Origin: Verrucomicrobiota bacterium
Lineage (GTDB): Bacteria > Chlamydiota > Chlamydiia > Chlamydiales > SM23-39
DNA: 61,177 nt
Assembly: GCA_018968815.1 (NCBI GenBank)
Contig: JAGWZL010000001.1
Location: forward strand, 1-61,177
Direction: 5' to 3'
A model generated the notes under the pieces. It worked only from the letters and a program-made list of their open reading frames with translations, was not told where the DNA came from and searched no databases. Each line of letters opens with the position of its first letter. Position 1 is the first letter of the stretch. Shown piece by piece: positions 33,028 to 41,145 of this stretch. The position numbers and the translations under genes were made by a program.

Positions 33028-34554
33028 ATGAGTGGCATGACAGTTATATGGCGGAGAACGTCGGCGGCACCTCTGCCGGATAGTCCAGGCGCATTAACGT
33101 CCAGGCTATTCTTTGTCTGTTTTCCGAATGACTCGCGCTTTTTCTTCAATAGCTCTATACTTGAGGTATCAGGCAAAAAGGCTGTCGCCGTCTACGCACA
33201 GGTTTCCAAACTCCCAGATCGGCATGGTTGCGGCTTTATAATGCCCCGCACTGTCACAATAAGTCTTCCGTTACATCTTCCGAGGGATGAGGGAAACTCA
33301 TGCAGAATTGGACTAGTAAAAATAAATTTACGGAGCGTAGCCAAACGTTGCGGGATTTCCGTGCCAGAACTATATGATGCTTGCGCAAGGGGCACGTTCT
33401 CCGAATTGTTAGAACAAATAGCATGGCCCATAAGACTCGAATGGGCTGTTCCAAAAGACCATCCACGTCGTGACTTGATCATCGCTGCAGCTTCTGCCTT
33501 TTACAATCGACAGCCCGTTGATTCTGCATGGGAAGGGATCCATTGTGAAAGGGAGGATGGAGATGTCTATATCACTCTTGACGATCCTCTTGAAGTCATC
33601 CATGTTCCAGCCATCCCAATAAAGGGTCAAAAAACATTAACATGCAAAGCGATAGAGCGCAAAGAGAGAGAGAAAGACAATCCTCTCTACGCTATATATA
33701 CGTTCATCCAATTAAACAACCCACGCGGCTTACTACGCATCCACAGAATTTCCAATGAATTATCTTGTATTTACCACACGCATTACCCCTGCACTTTCTC
33801 ACAGTTCAGGCCGAAACAGACCTCTTTATCCAATAAGAATAGAATTGTAAGTGATTTATTGGAGGGTCTCGCCACTTTGCATCAACAAAAATGCATTCTT
33901 CCAGACCTGACCTCCGAAGATATCTATTGCACTGCACAGTTCAATGGGACAGCTGTGATTGGTGGTTTGGATTCAGCTCAAACACGCTCACAGGTCACCC
34001 ACAAACTTTGTTCTCCAAACGTTTTGGCTCTCGGAAAGATTCTTCAAACACTGTTTTCTGAAGAAAAAGCCCGCCCTTCAGTCATCGATGCCATGTTAAA
34101 CCCGGACGCCCAGACGAGAATTACTGCAAAGCAAGCTCAATGGCTGTGTCAAGCCTGCGCTGACAACGCAAACTATGTCTCCTGGCAAGCTCTAATAAAG
34201 CTTCCACGCGAAGATAAGATGAAAATCGTAAGCAATTTGCGAGCCAACCTCTCAGATTTGCATGCGTACCGAATTGTTTGCGGTCAGCTCACTGCCGAGG
34301 ACATCCTGATCGAACTATCCTCCATGCACGCTCGGATCGGCTACTTTAAAACGGCCAGAACCCTACCTGAAACAGACGATGATCAATGCAAAGAGCTCCG
34401 TGCTCAAGACATTTTGGCGCTCGGAAAAATTCTGCAAACACTATTTTCTTCAGCAGATACCCCCCAAATGGTCAAAAATATGTTACACTCTGATGTCGAC
34501 ATGAGAATCTTTGCCCTGCAAAACCGAAACTTGTATGTAACACAATCGAGGTGA
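33028..34554 (+). CDS. Kinase-like fold protein 2 with duplicated C-lobe
   Basis: 508 residues from the ATG at 33028, supported by GGAG six bases upstream and by alignment with its paralogues; an in-frame TTG lies at 33007. It shares the N-terminal block (FPNDSRFFFNSS) and middle domain (KINLRSVAKRCGISVPELYDA). Its degenerate kinase C-lobe occurs twice: NVLALGKILQTLFSEEKARP and later DILALGKILQTLFSSADTP, each preceded by a L-x-x-LH segment (LATLHQQKCILPDL and LSDLHAYRIVCGQL). No HRD, DFG or lysine motif survives. Two binding modules on one chain suggest a scaffold. Confidence 0.6.
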   Translation: MSGMTVIWRRTSAAPLPDSPGALTSRLFFVCFPNDSRFFFNSSILEVSGKKAVAVYAQVSKLPDRHGCGFIMPRTVTISLPLHLPRDEGNSCRIGLVKINLRSVAKRCGISVPELYDACARGTFSELLEQIAWPIRLEWAVPKDHPRRDLIIAAASAFYNRQPVDSAWEGIHCEREDGDVYITLDDPLEVIHVPAIPIKGQKTLTCKAIERKEREKDNPLYAIYTFIQLNNPRGLLRIHRISNELSCIYHTHYPCTFSQFRPKQTSLSNKNRIVSDLLEGLATLHQQKCILPDLTSEDIYCTAQFNGTAVIGGLDSAQTRSQVTHKLCSPNVLALGKILQTLFSEEKARPSVIDAMLNPDAQTRITAKQAQWLCQACADNANYVSWQALIKLPREDKMKIVSNLRANLSDLHAYRIVCGQLTAEDILIELSSMHARIGYFKTARTLPETDDDQCKELRAQDILALGKILQTLFSSADTPQMVKNMLHSDVDMRIFALQNRNLYVTQSR

Positions 34555-34555
34555 A

Positions 34556-35857
34556 ATGACAACCGACATCACTTTTCGTGCTTTAGGACCGACTCCAGCC
34601 GCCCCTATCCCCGGAAGTTCAGGGGACATGAGAGAGAGGCTGTGGATGTCATGCTTCCCTCCAAAGGATGAATTTTATTTTTATTATCGCCTATCTGCAG
34701 AGGATCCCAAAAGTCCGCTGCTGGGATCCATGCAGAGAGTTCAAAACAAGATATGCTGCTGTATTCCCTGTGTGCCCCAGTTTATCAAAGTCGAGCTCGC
34801 GCTAAATGGTCGCACTACACACGTCGTGGACCTGAATGTAAACAGCTTGGCTAAAAGATGCCACCTGCCGAAAGACACAGTATATCAGGCCTATTTAACG
34901 GACACTCTGTGGGGTCTCTTAGAACAACAGGGGCTGTTCCTCCGATTGAAACACCACTTAGACGGCATTGTACCGCAAGGAGCTGAATTGATCAGCCAGC
35001 GTGTGGCGGCTTCTTATAAAGAGCGGCACAGATCATGCCAATATACCGGCTGCTCTGATTTCACTCAAAACAAACACCTCCAATTGAACCTCCGCGTCGA
35101 ATGGTTTCCAAATGGGGAATTTGCCATCTTCTGGGGTTCTTGTAACCCCCCGATCTATTTCACTGCAAATGCCGATCAAAAGATCCTCTGCGCATTCAAG
35201 CAGATACCAGATCAGACGATATTCCCAGTGTACCAATTCTTAGCCAAACAGCCAAAAGAGACTCCTGGAATATGGCGCGTCCTGAACCTTTCGTCTCCAA
35301 ATGAACATGGCTTTCGTGTATATCACAAGCCCTATACCGCCCATTTGAACGATACAAAAACCTTAGAGCAAGTCGTGCGGTGGCCTATAGACACGAAAGT
35401 TAAAATCGCTAAAGCGTTGCTGACCAGTCTCGCTGCCATGCATAAAAATAAGATCGTCCATTACCAGCTCGATCTACGCGCAATTCATATCAACGCGCCC
35501 AAAAAGGGGTTGGAAGAAGCCGTGATTGGCAATATGGAATTTGCGCGCCTCATGACCGACAGCACAGAGATCCAGAATCTTCCACAACATTCAGAAGCAC
35601 CCGAGTTTGTCGCCCCAGAATTGCGACTGCTGCACGCCACCCAACTCCAACCTAGCGCCAATGTCTTTAGCTTGGGAACGATTTTCAAAAAGCTATTTGG
35701 CGCAACCTATGCGGCTCAATCCACTGAAATCTTCTGTGAAGGCATGATCTCGAGAATCATCGACAGAATGACGGCTGAAAATCCTCAAGAGCGCTGCACG
35801 GCTGCCGAAGCCCTCAACAAATTCCAGAATGCACTCGAGACTTCTCCTTCACGCTGA
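34556..35857 (+). CDS. Kinase-like fold protein 3 (degenerate)
   Basis: 433 residues; ATG one base after the preceding stop, with GAGGTGA as ribosome site, so cotranscribed with gene 2. It keeps more kinase features than the others: LAAMHKNKIVHYQLDL at the catalytic loop (an aspartate is present, but no HRD), EFVAPEL like the APE motif, NVFSLGTIFKKLFG and MTAENPQERCTAAEALNKF. The N-terminal FPPKDEFYFYYRL and middle SLAKRCHLPKDTVYQAY blocks match the paralogues. Cysteine-rich patch near residue 65 (CCCIPCVP). Probably also inactive; it may be the ancestral type of the trio. Confidence 0.6.
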   Translation: MTTDITFRALGPTPAAPIPGSSGDMRERLWMSCFPPKDEFYFYYRLSAEDPKSPLLGSMQRVQNKICCCIPCVPQFIKVELALNGRTTHVVDLNVNSLAKRCHLPKDTVYQAYLTDTLWGLLEQQGLFLRLKHHLDGIVPQGAELISQRVAASYKERHRSCQYTGCSDFTQNKHLQLNLRVEWFPNGEFAIFWGSCNPPIYFTANADQKILCAFKQIPDQTIFPVYQFLAKQPKETPGIWRVLNLSSPNEHGFRVYHKPYTAHLNDTKTLEQVVRWPIDTKVKIAKALLTSLAAMHKNKIVHYQLDLRAIHINAPKKGLEEAVIGNMEFARLMTDSTEIQNLPQHSEAPEFVAPELRLLHATQLQPSANVFSLGTIFKKLFGATYAAQSTEIFCEGMISRIIDRMTAENPQERCTAAEALNKFQNALETSPSR

Positions 35858-35932
35858 GAAGACAAATCTTTACATGTGACTTAGATAGATTCAATGATGT
35901 ATGCTATATATACCGAACTGTTGAGTTCAAGC

Positions 35933-36829
35933 ATGCCGTCCATTGCAACCATTATTAGTTACTGCAGCAACGATTTTCGTTTTATTGACAAATGCATTGA
36001 AGAGGCAAAGATTTTTTCAAAGCAAATTCTCATCCCCGTCTGCGACCATTTTTTTGATGGTGGACCGGAAAACCGCCGTCTTCTGCATCATACCTATGCG
36101 CGCCATCCCGAATGCACTTTCCTGGAATTCCCCTATCTACCTGATCGACTCTATAGCCAATATCACAACATAGGACCTCAAGACACCGACTGGTCTATGT
36201 TTTGGGGCACAACAAGCCGCTATATCGGATTCCTGTTTCTAGATCCAAGCATTGAGTCTGTGCTCTTCCTCGATAGCGACGAGATTTGTGAAGGGAAAGC
36301 CTTTCTCGACTGGTATACATCCAAAGAGCACGAACCCTACGAGGCGTTACGTTTAGCCGCCTATTATTACGCTTTGCGCGCAACGCTGCGAGCCCAAAAA
36401 GTGGTGAACCTGCCCCTGCTCGTGAAAAAAGAGACGTTCAAGCCGCTCACCCTATTCAATGAGATCGATCGAGCCGGCGCCTATATGACCCATGCAGGAC
36501 CTAAAAAAGAAAGGATCGTCGGCCTCAATGGCTTGCCCTTCGTCCATCACTACAGTTGGGTCAGAACCCAAGAGGAATGCCTGCACAAAACCCGCACCTG
36601 GGCCCACAGACATGATGAAGATTGGCCCACACTCATCGAAAAGGCCTTTAACGGCCATACGGAAGAGGCAATGTTCGGCACCTCTCATACGTTCTCGGAG
36701 ATTGAAGAGAGCTATTTTGACCCCTTGCAAGTCCGTTTTCCGAGCACAGAAGCTCGTCCACCAGGCTCTCATGTTCTGCGGATCGCAGAACGAGATGTCC
36801 GCAGAAAAGAGATCGAATATGTACTTTGA
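35933..36829 (+). CDS. Glycosyltransferase-like protein
   Basis: 298 residues from the ATG at 35933, which starts MPSIATIISYCSNDFRF; an ATG at 35894 is in frame but sits in an AT-rich, promoter-like stretch. The beginning ATIISYCSNDFRFIDKCI and the acidic VLFLDSDEICEG around residue 120 fit a GT-A-type glycosyltransferase, in which DSD would bind the metal-nucleotide sugar. A later HHYSWVRTQEE block is typical of small sugar transferases of this sort. Cytoplasmic. Acceptor unknown; a cell-envelope glycan or, given the accessory setting, a host target. It overlaps tatD by 11 nt. Confidence 0.6.
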   Translation: MPSIATIISYCSNDFRFIDKCIEEAKIFSKQILIPVCDHFFDGGPENRRLLHHTYARHPECTFLEFPYLPDRLYSQYHNIGPQDTDWSMFWGTTSRYIGFLFLDPSIESVLFLDSDEICEGKAFLDWYTSKEHEPYEALRLAAYYYALRATLRAQKVVNLPLLVKKETFKPLTLFNEIDRAGAYMTHAGPKKERIVGLNGLPFVHHYSWVRTQEECLHKTRTWAHRHDEDWPTLIEKAFNGHTEEAMFGTSHTFSEIEESYFDPLQVRFPSTEARPPGSHVLRIAERDVRRKEIEYVL

Positions 36830-37583
36830 TTCCCATGCACACTTAAGCTCGCCAGAAACATTGCCCCTGATCGATGGCATCATGCAACGGGCCAAAATGG
36901 CCCATGTGACGCAGATTCTCAACATTTGCACCGACCCCCTCACTTTGAAAGAGGGATTGGAACTGGAGAAAAAATTCCCCAACATTCGCAATGCAGGAGC
37001 CACCACGCCGCACGATGTAGAAAAAGAGGGGGAAGAGGTCTTTCCCCTATTCCGCGATGCAGCCCAAGCAGGCCAGCTCGCCGCAGTGGGAGAAACAGGC
37101 CTTGAATACTTTTACAAAGAGTTGAACCGGAAAACACAACAGAAATTTCTCATTCGATATTTGCACCTCGCACAAGAATGCAAACTGCCTGTCATTTTTC
37201 ACTGCAGAGAGGCTTTTGCCGATCTGTTTTCCATCGCCGACGCCGAATATGCCAAAGGCGCTCCGGCCATTTTGCACTGTTTTACCGGCACCCTTCAAGA
37301 AGCGGAAGAGGTGTTCGCGCGCGGCTGGCATCTCTCGTTCAGCGGCATCGTGACATTCAAGAAAAGCGACATCTTGCGCGAAGTGGCAAAAATGGCCCCC
37401 CTTTCCCAACTGCTCATCGAAACAGATACGCCTTATTTAGCGCCGCAAAGCAAACGGGGACGCCCCAATGAACCCTCTTTTCTCCCAGAAACCGCCCAAA
37501 TCGTTGCCAAAGCCCGAGGCATCAGCGTGGAGACGCTCGCCCAAGCCACTTTCGAGAATGCCCGCGCCCTTTTTCAAATGTAA
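36819..37583 (+). CDS. tatD: TatD family metal-dependent deoxyribonuclease
   Basis: 254 residues from the ATG at 36819 (AAGAG upstream); a longer frame to 36492 runs inside the previous gene. TIM-barrel hydrolase with metal ligands in MYFDSHAHL, E at GETGLEYFYKE, H at PVIFHCREAF, H at AILHCFTGT and D at IETDTPYLAP. TatD enzymes are 3'-5' exonucleases of DNA quality control. tatD next to sdhC is the chlamydial order. The last codons and stop fall inside a 19-bp palindrome. Confidence 0.88.
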   Translation: MYFDSHAHLSSPETLPLIDGIMQRAKMAHVTQILNICTDPLTLKEGLELEKKFPNIRNAGATTPHDVEKEGEEVFPLFRDAAQAGQLAAVGETGLEYFYKELNRKTQQKFLIRYLHLAQECKLPVIFHCREAFADLFSIADAEYAKGAPAILHCFTGTLQEAEEVFARGWHLSFSGIVTFKKSDILREVAKMAPLSQLLIETDTPYLAPQSKRGRPNEPSFLPETAQIVAKARGISVETLAQATFENARALFQM

Positions 37584-37597
37584 AGCTGCTTTACATT
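37577..37597. repeat. Palindromic element ATGTAAAGCnGCTTTACAT, copy 1
   Basis: A perfect palindrome with a single central base spans the stop codon of tatD (the TAA of ATGTAAAGC). Further copies lie inside lplA (44453-44485) and the GspL-like gene (52854-52874). Confidence 0.75.
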
Positions 37598-37637
37598 GAT
37601 CCTTGTCAAATTCTCTCTGAAGAGTTAAAAAAGTTCT

Positions 37638-38447
37638 ATGATGGCGATGAAAACGGAAATCATGTCTGGGGCTTTTGCTTGGCGCCGGATCCATTCTTTG
37701 ATGGGTCTTTGGCTCATCATCTATTTGATCGAGCATCTGATCGTCAACTCGCAAGCGACCCTTTGGTTAGGCGACGATGGGATCGGTTTTGTCCGTTTGG
37801 TCAATCTCTTAGAAGCTTTGCCCTATTTACAAGTGATTGAAATCGTCTTTATCGGAGTGCCCTTTCTTCTGCATGGTATTTGGGGCGTCAAACGGATTTT
37901 CACATCGAAGCGCAACATTCACTCTCGCGACGGAAGCTCTCCTTCGTTGGGTTATGAGCGCAATCGAGCCTATTCGTGGCAAAGACTCACCTCCTGGATC
38001 CTTCTCATTGGAGTGTTAGGGCATGTTGCGCAAATGCGATTCCTCCTCGCGCCCAAAGAGGTGCGTACAGACACAGAAATTTGGTACACCGTGCCTTTAA
38101 AAGAAGATCCGGGTCTTGGGGCCGTTGCCAAACGACTCAACATCACTCTGGAGCCTCAAGGCGATGAGATTTTGGCGAAGGCGAAATCGCCGGGCAAAGC
38201 CTTTTTGATGATGGTGCGCGAGACGTTTAAAAGTCCTTTCTGGTGCATTCTGTACACGGTTTTTGTGTTAGCTGCCTCTTTTCACGCGTTCAATGGTTTT
38301 TGGACGTCGCTCATTACTTGGGGGGTCTTGCTGTCATACCGTGCGCAAAGAGCTTTTTTGCCGATCTGTTGGACAGGCGTCGGACTGCTCGCTTTTTTAG
38401 GCCTTGCCGCCATTTGGGGCAGTTATTGGATAAACTTGCGGAACTAA
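37638..38447 (+). CDS. sdhC: Succinate dehydrogenase cytochrome b subunit
   Basis: 269 residues, five transmembrane segments expected. This is the single-chain, type-B anchor: WRRIHSLMGLWLIIYLIEH and FLLHGIWGVKR carry histidines that would bind the two haems and the quinone. It holds SdhA and SdhB on the inner membrane, and no sdhD is present or needed. First gene of sdhCAB, as in Chlamydia. The start has a weak ribosome site; two ATGs are adjacent (37638 and 37644). Confidence 0.85.
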   Translation: MMAMKTEIMSGAFAWRRIHSLMGLWLIIYLIEHLIVNSQATLWLGDDGIGFVRLVNLLEALPYLQVIEIVFIGVPFLLHGIWGVKRIFTSKRNIHSRDGSSPSLGYERNRAYSWQRLTSWILLIGVLGHVAQMRFLLAPKEVRTDTEIWYTVPLKEDPGLGAVAKRLNITLEPQGDEILAKAKSPGKAFLMMVRETFKSPFWCILYTVFVLAASFHAFNGFWTSLITWGVLLSYRAQRAFLPICWTGVGLLAFLGLAAIWGSYWINLRN

Positions 38448-38459
38448 TATACAATACAC

Positions 38460-40349
38460 ATGTCGAAGAAAAAAGAGATTATCGTAGTGGGCGGAGGGTT
38501 AGCAGGCCTATCCTGCGCCATGAAGCTGGCTGAGAAGGGATGTCATGTCAAATTGATTTCTGTGACCAAAGTGCGCAGATCCCATTCTGTATGCGCGCAA
38601 GGCGGCATCAACATTGCGATCAATCTCAAAGGGGAAGACGATTCGCCCATCATCCATGCGTATGACACGATCAAGGGGGGCGATTTTCTGGCCAACCAAC
38701 CTCCTGTTTTGGAGATGTGTCTAGCGGGCCCCGCTATTTTACGCATGATGGATCGGATTGGGTGTCCCTTCAATCGCACGCCAGAGGGGCATGTCAATTT
38801 TCGTAGATTCGGCGGCACTCTGTATCACCGCACCGCGTTTTGCGGCGCCTCCACAGGCCAACAGCTCCTCTATTCTCTGGATGAACAGGTGAGGCGCTAT
38901 GAAGCGGCAGGGCTTGTCGAAAAGTTTGAGAACCATGAATTTTTGAGACTCATCCAAGACAAAGAGGGGAGAGCGCGCGGGATTGTCATGCACGATCTAT
39001 TCAACCTCAAGCTCGAGGTGTTGAAAGCCGATGCTGTCGTCATTGCCACAGGCGGGATTGGCCTGATCTATAAAAAATCGACCAACTCTACTTTTTGCAC
39101 AGGCGCTGCGAACGGGCGGCTCTACATGCAGGGAATGAAATATGCCAATGGGGAATTCATTCAAATTCATCCGACCTGCATTCCAGGCGAAGATAAAATG
39201 CGCCTGATTTCGGAATCTGTGCGCGGCGAAGGGGGGCGCGTTTGGGTCTTTGGCAATTCTTCAAAAACGATCCAATTCCCCGATGGCTCCACGAGACCTT
39301 GCGGAAAAACGGGAGAGCCTTGGTACTTTTTGGAAGAGATGTACCCTGCGTTTGGAAACTTAGTCCCTCGCGATATTGGATCTCGCGAAGTCTTGCGGGT
39401 GTGCGAGGCGGGGCTTGGCATCGATGGCAAAATGCAGGTGCACCTCGATGTGACCCATTTACCGCCGGAAATCCATCATAAACTCGACTCGGTGCTCGAC
39501 ATTTATCAGAAATTCACAGGCGAAAACCCGAGAAAAAAACCGATGAAGATTTGTCCGGGGGTTCACTACACCATGGGTGGCGCTTGGGTCGATTGGCCTT
39601 CGGCGGACGACCCGGATCGTTTAGAGCGGTTTCGTCAAATGACTAATCTCCCTGGCTGTTTCAATATTGGGGAATCGGATTATCAGTATCATGGAGCCAA
39701 TCGTTTAGGCGCCAATTCACTTCTCTCCTGCATTTTTAGCGGGCTCGTGGCTGGGGTCGAGGTGCCTCGCTATATTGATTCACTGCGCGCCAAATATCCT
39801 GAAATGCCTGAGTCGATCTTCAATGAAGCGCTTGCGATGGAAGAATCGATGCAAAAAGAGTGGCTCGCCAAAAACGGCCCAGAAAATGTGCATGTGTTGC
39901 ACGATGAATTATCGGATTGCATGATGCGCCATGTGAGCGTGAAGCGCGATAATCCAGATCTGAAAAAAGCCATTGAGACGATTAAACAAATTCGAGACAG
40001 ATATGAGCGCATTGGTTTGTCGGATCGGGGCAAGCTGATGAATCAAACGTATGTGTTTGCCTATCAATTTAGACCGATGTTAGAAGTGGCTCTGATCATT
40101 GCGAAAGGAGCTCTTTTAAGAAATGAGTTTCGAGGGTCCCATTTTAAGCCAGAATTTCCTCAAAGAGATGATGCACATTGGCTGAAGACCACAATTGCCA
40201 CCTATGATCCGAAACAAGATGAGCCTGTGATTACCTATGAACCGATTGACACCCGCCATCTCGATCCGATACAAAGAGATTATACGCAGGCCAAAAAAGT
40301 GAAACCGACGTTGAAGAACATACCGGCTAACATCAAGTTACCCCTTTGA
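38460..40349 (+). CDS. sdhA: Succinate dehydrogenase flavoprotein subunit
   Basis: 629 residues. Oxidises succinate to fumarate with covalently bound FAD. FAD site VVGGGLAGLSCAMKLAEKG; the flavin-linking histidine is in SHSVCAQGGINIA; substrate region IHPTCIPGEDK and RGEGGRVW; the closing GANRLGANSLLS is also typical. The form is that of B. subtilis-type (type B) enzymes, matching the single anchor. Separated from sdhC by 12 nt. No ribosome site of note at its start. Confidence 0.93.
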   Translation: MSKKKEIIVVGGGLAGLSCAMKLAEKGCHVKLISVTKVRRSHSVCAQGGINIAINLKGEDDSPIIHAYDTIKGGDFLANQPPVLEMCLAGPAILRMMDRIGCPFNRTPEGHVNFRRFGGTLYHRTAFCGASTGQQLLYSLDEQVRRYEAAGLVEKFENHEFLRLIQDKEGRARGIVMHDLFNLKLEVLKADAVVIATGGIGLIYKKSTNSTFCTGAANGRLYMQGMKYANGEFIQIHPTCIPGEDKMRLISESVRGEGGRVWVFGNSSKTIQFPDGSTRPCGKTGEPWYFLEEMYPAFGNLVPRDIGSREVLRVCEAGLGIDGKMQVHLDVTHLPPEIHHKLDSVLDIYQKFTGENPRKKPMKICPGVHYTMGGAWVDWPSADDPDRLERFRQMTNLPGCFNIGESDYQYHGANRLGANSLLSCIFSGLVAGVEVPRYIDSLRAKYPEMPESIFNEALAMEESMQKEWLAKNGPENVHVLHDELSDCMMRHVSVKRDNPDLKKAIETIKQIRDRYERIGLSDRGKLMNQTYVFAYQFRPMLEVALIIAKGALLRNEFRGSHFKPEFPQRDDAHWLKTTIATYDPKQDEPVITYEPIDTRHLDPIQRDYTQAKKVKPTLKNIPANIKLPL

Positions 40350-40354
40350 AGGAC

Positions 40355-41128
40355 ATGGAAACAACATTCACATTGAAAATATTGCGAGGCACTCGGGGTG
40401 AGCAATACTGGGAAGAATTTGTATTGCCGCGGCATCCGCAGGCCAACGTGATTTCTTGCTTGATGGAAATCCAAAAAAACCCGGTGAACAAAAAAGGGGA
40501 GAAAACCACTCCGGTGGCCTGGGAACAGGGCTGTCTGGAGGAGGTGTGCGGATCTTGCTCGATGTTGGTGAATGGGAGGCCGCGGCAAGCGTGCACGGCC
40601 ATCATTGAAAGCTATCTCCGCCTAGGTCCAACCATTACGCTGGCTCCCTTCACGAAATTTCCCCTCATTCGCGATCTTTGCGTAGACCGCACCTCGATGT
40701 TCGAGGCGTTGAAAAAGATCCGGGGGTGGATCTCTGTCGATGGGACCGAAGATTCGGGGCAGTTCGGCCCTTCCATCAGCCAGGAGGTGCAAGAGGCGAT
40801 GTATACGCTGTCCACATGCATGACCTGCGGCTGCTGCAGCGAATCGTGTCCACAAGTCAATGAAAAATCGGACTTCATGGGTCCGGCAGCGATGTCTCAA
40901 ATTCGGTTGTTTAACGCAAACCCAACTGGCGCCCTTGAAAAATCGGAGAGGATGCAAGCTGCGTTGAGCGAAGAGGGCATCGCCGGCTGCGGGAACGCGC
41001 AAAACTGCGTGCGAGTCTGCCCAAAAAACATTCCGCTCACCGAATCGCTCGCTTTAATTGGAAGGGAAGCCTCCAAGCAAGCCATCAAAAACTTCTTGGG
41101 ACTTCCCGACGCGAAAAAGGGGTCGTAA
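40355..41128 (+). CDS. sdhB: Succinate dehydrogenase iron-sulphur subunit
   Basis: 257 residues from the ATG at 40355; a TTG at 40346 overlapping the sdhA stop is in frame, but AAGGA fits the ATG. The 2Fe-2S cluster ligands are in CLEEVCGSCSMLVNGRPRQAC-type spacing (cysteines around 51-72), and the 4Fe-4S and 3Fe-4S clusters in CMTCGCCSESCPQV and NCVRVCPKNIP. It passes electrons from FAD to quinone. Ends in a strong hairpin terminator. Confidence 0.9.
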   Translation: METTFTLKILRGTRGEQYWEEFVLPRHPQANVISCLMEIQKNPVNKKGEKTTPVAWEQGCLEEVCGSCSMLVNGRPRQACTAIIESYLRLGPTITLAPFTKFPLIRDLCVDRTSMFEALKKIRGWISVDGTEDSGQFGPSISQEVQEAMYTLSTCMTCGCCSESCPQVNEKSDFMGPAAMSQIRLFNANPTGALEKSERMQAALSEEGIAGCGNAQNCVRVCPKNIPLTESLALIGREASKQAIKNFLGLPDAKKGS

Positions 41129-41137
41129 CCCCTTTTT
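41114..41137. terminator. Bidirectional intrinsic terminator
   Basis: AAAAAGGGG-TCGTAA-CCCCTTTTT: four GC pairs plus A/T arms with a T5 run on both strands. It overlaps the end of sdhB and stands 9 nt before the convergent hppA stop, so it can serve both genes. Confidence 0.85.
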
Positions 41138-41145
41138 ATATCTGT

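Noticed and set aside
36492..36818. N-terminal extension of tatD
   Set aside because: Lies inside the glycosyltransferase-like gene; the TatD domain starts at MYFDSHAHL with its own ribosome site.
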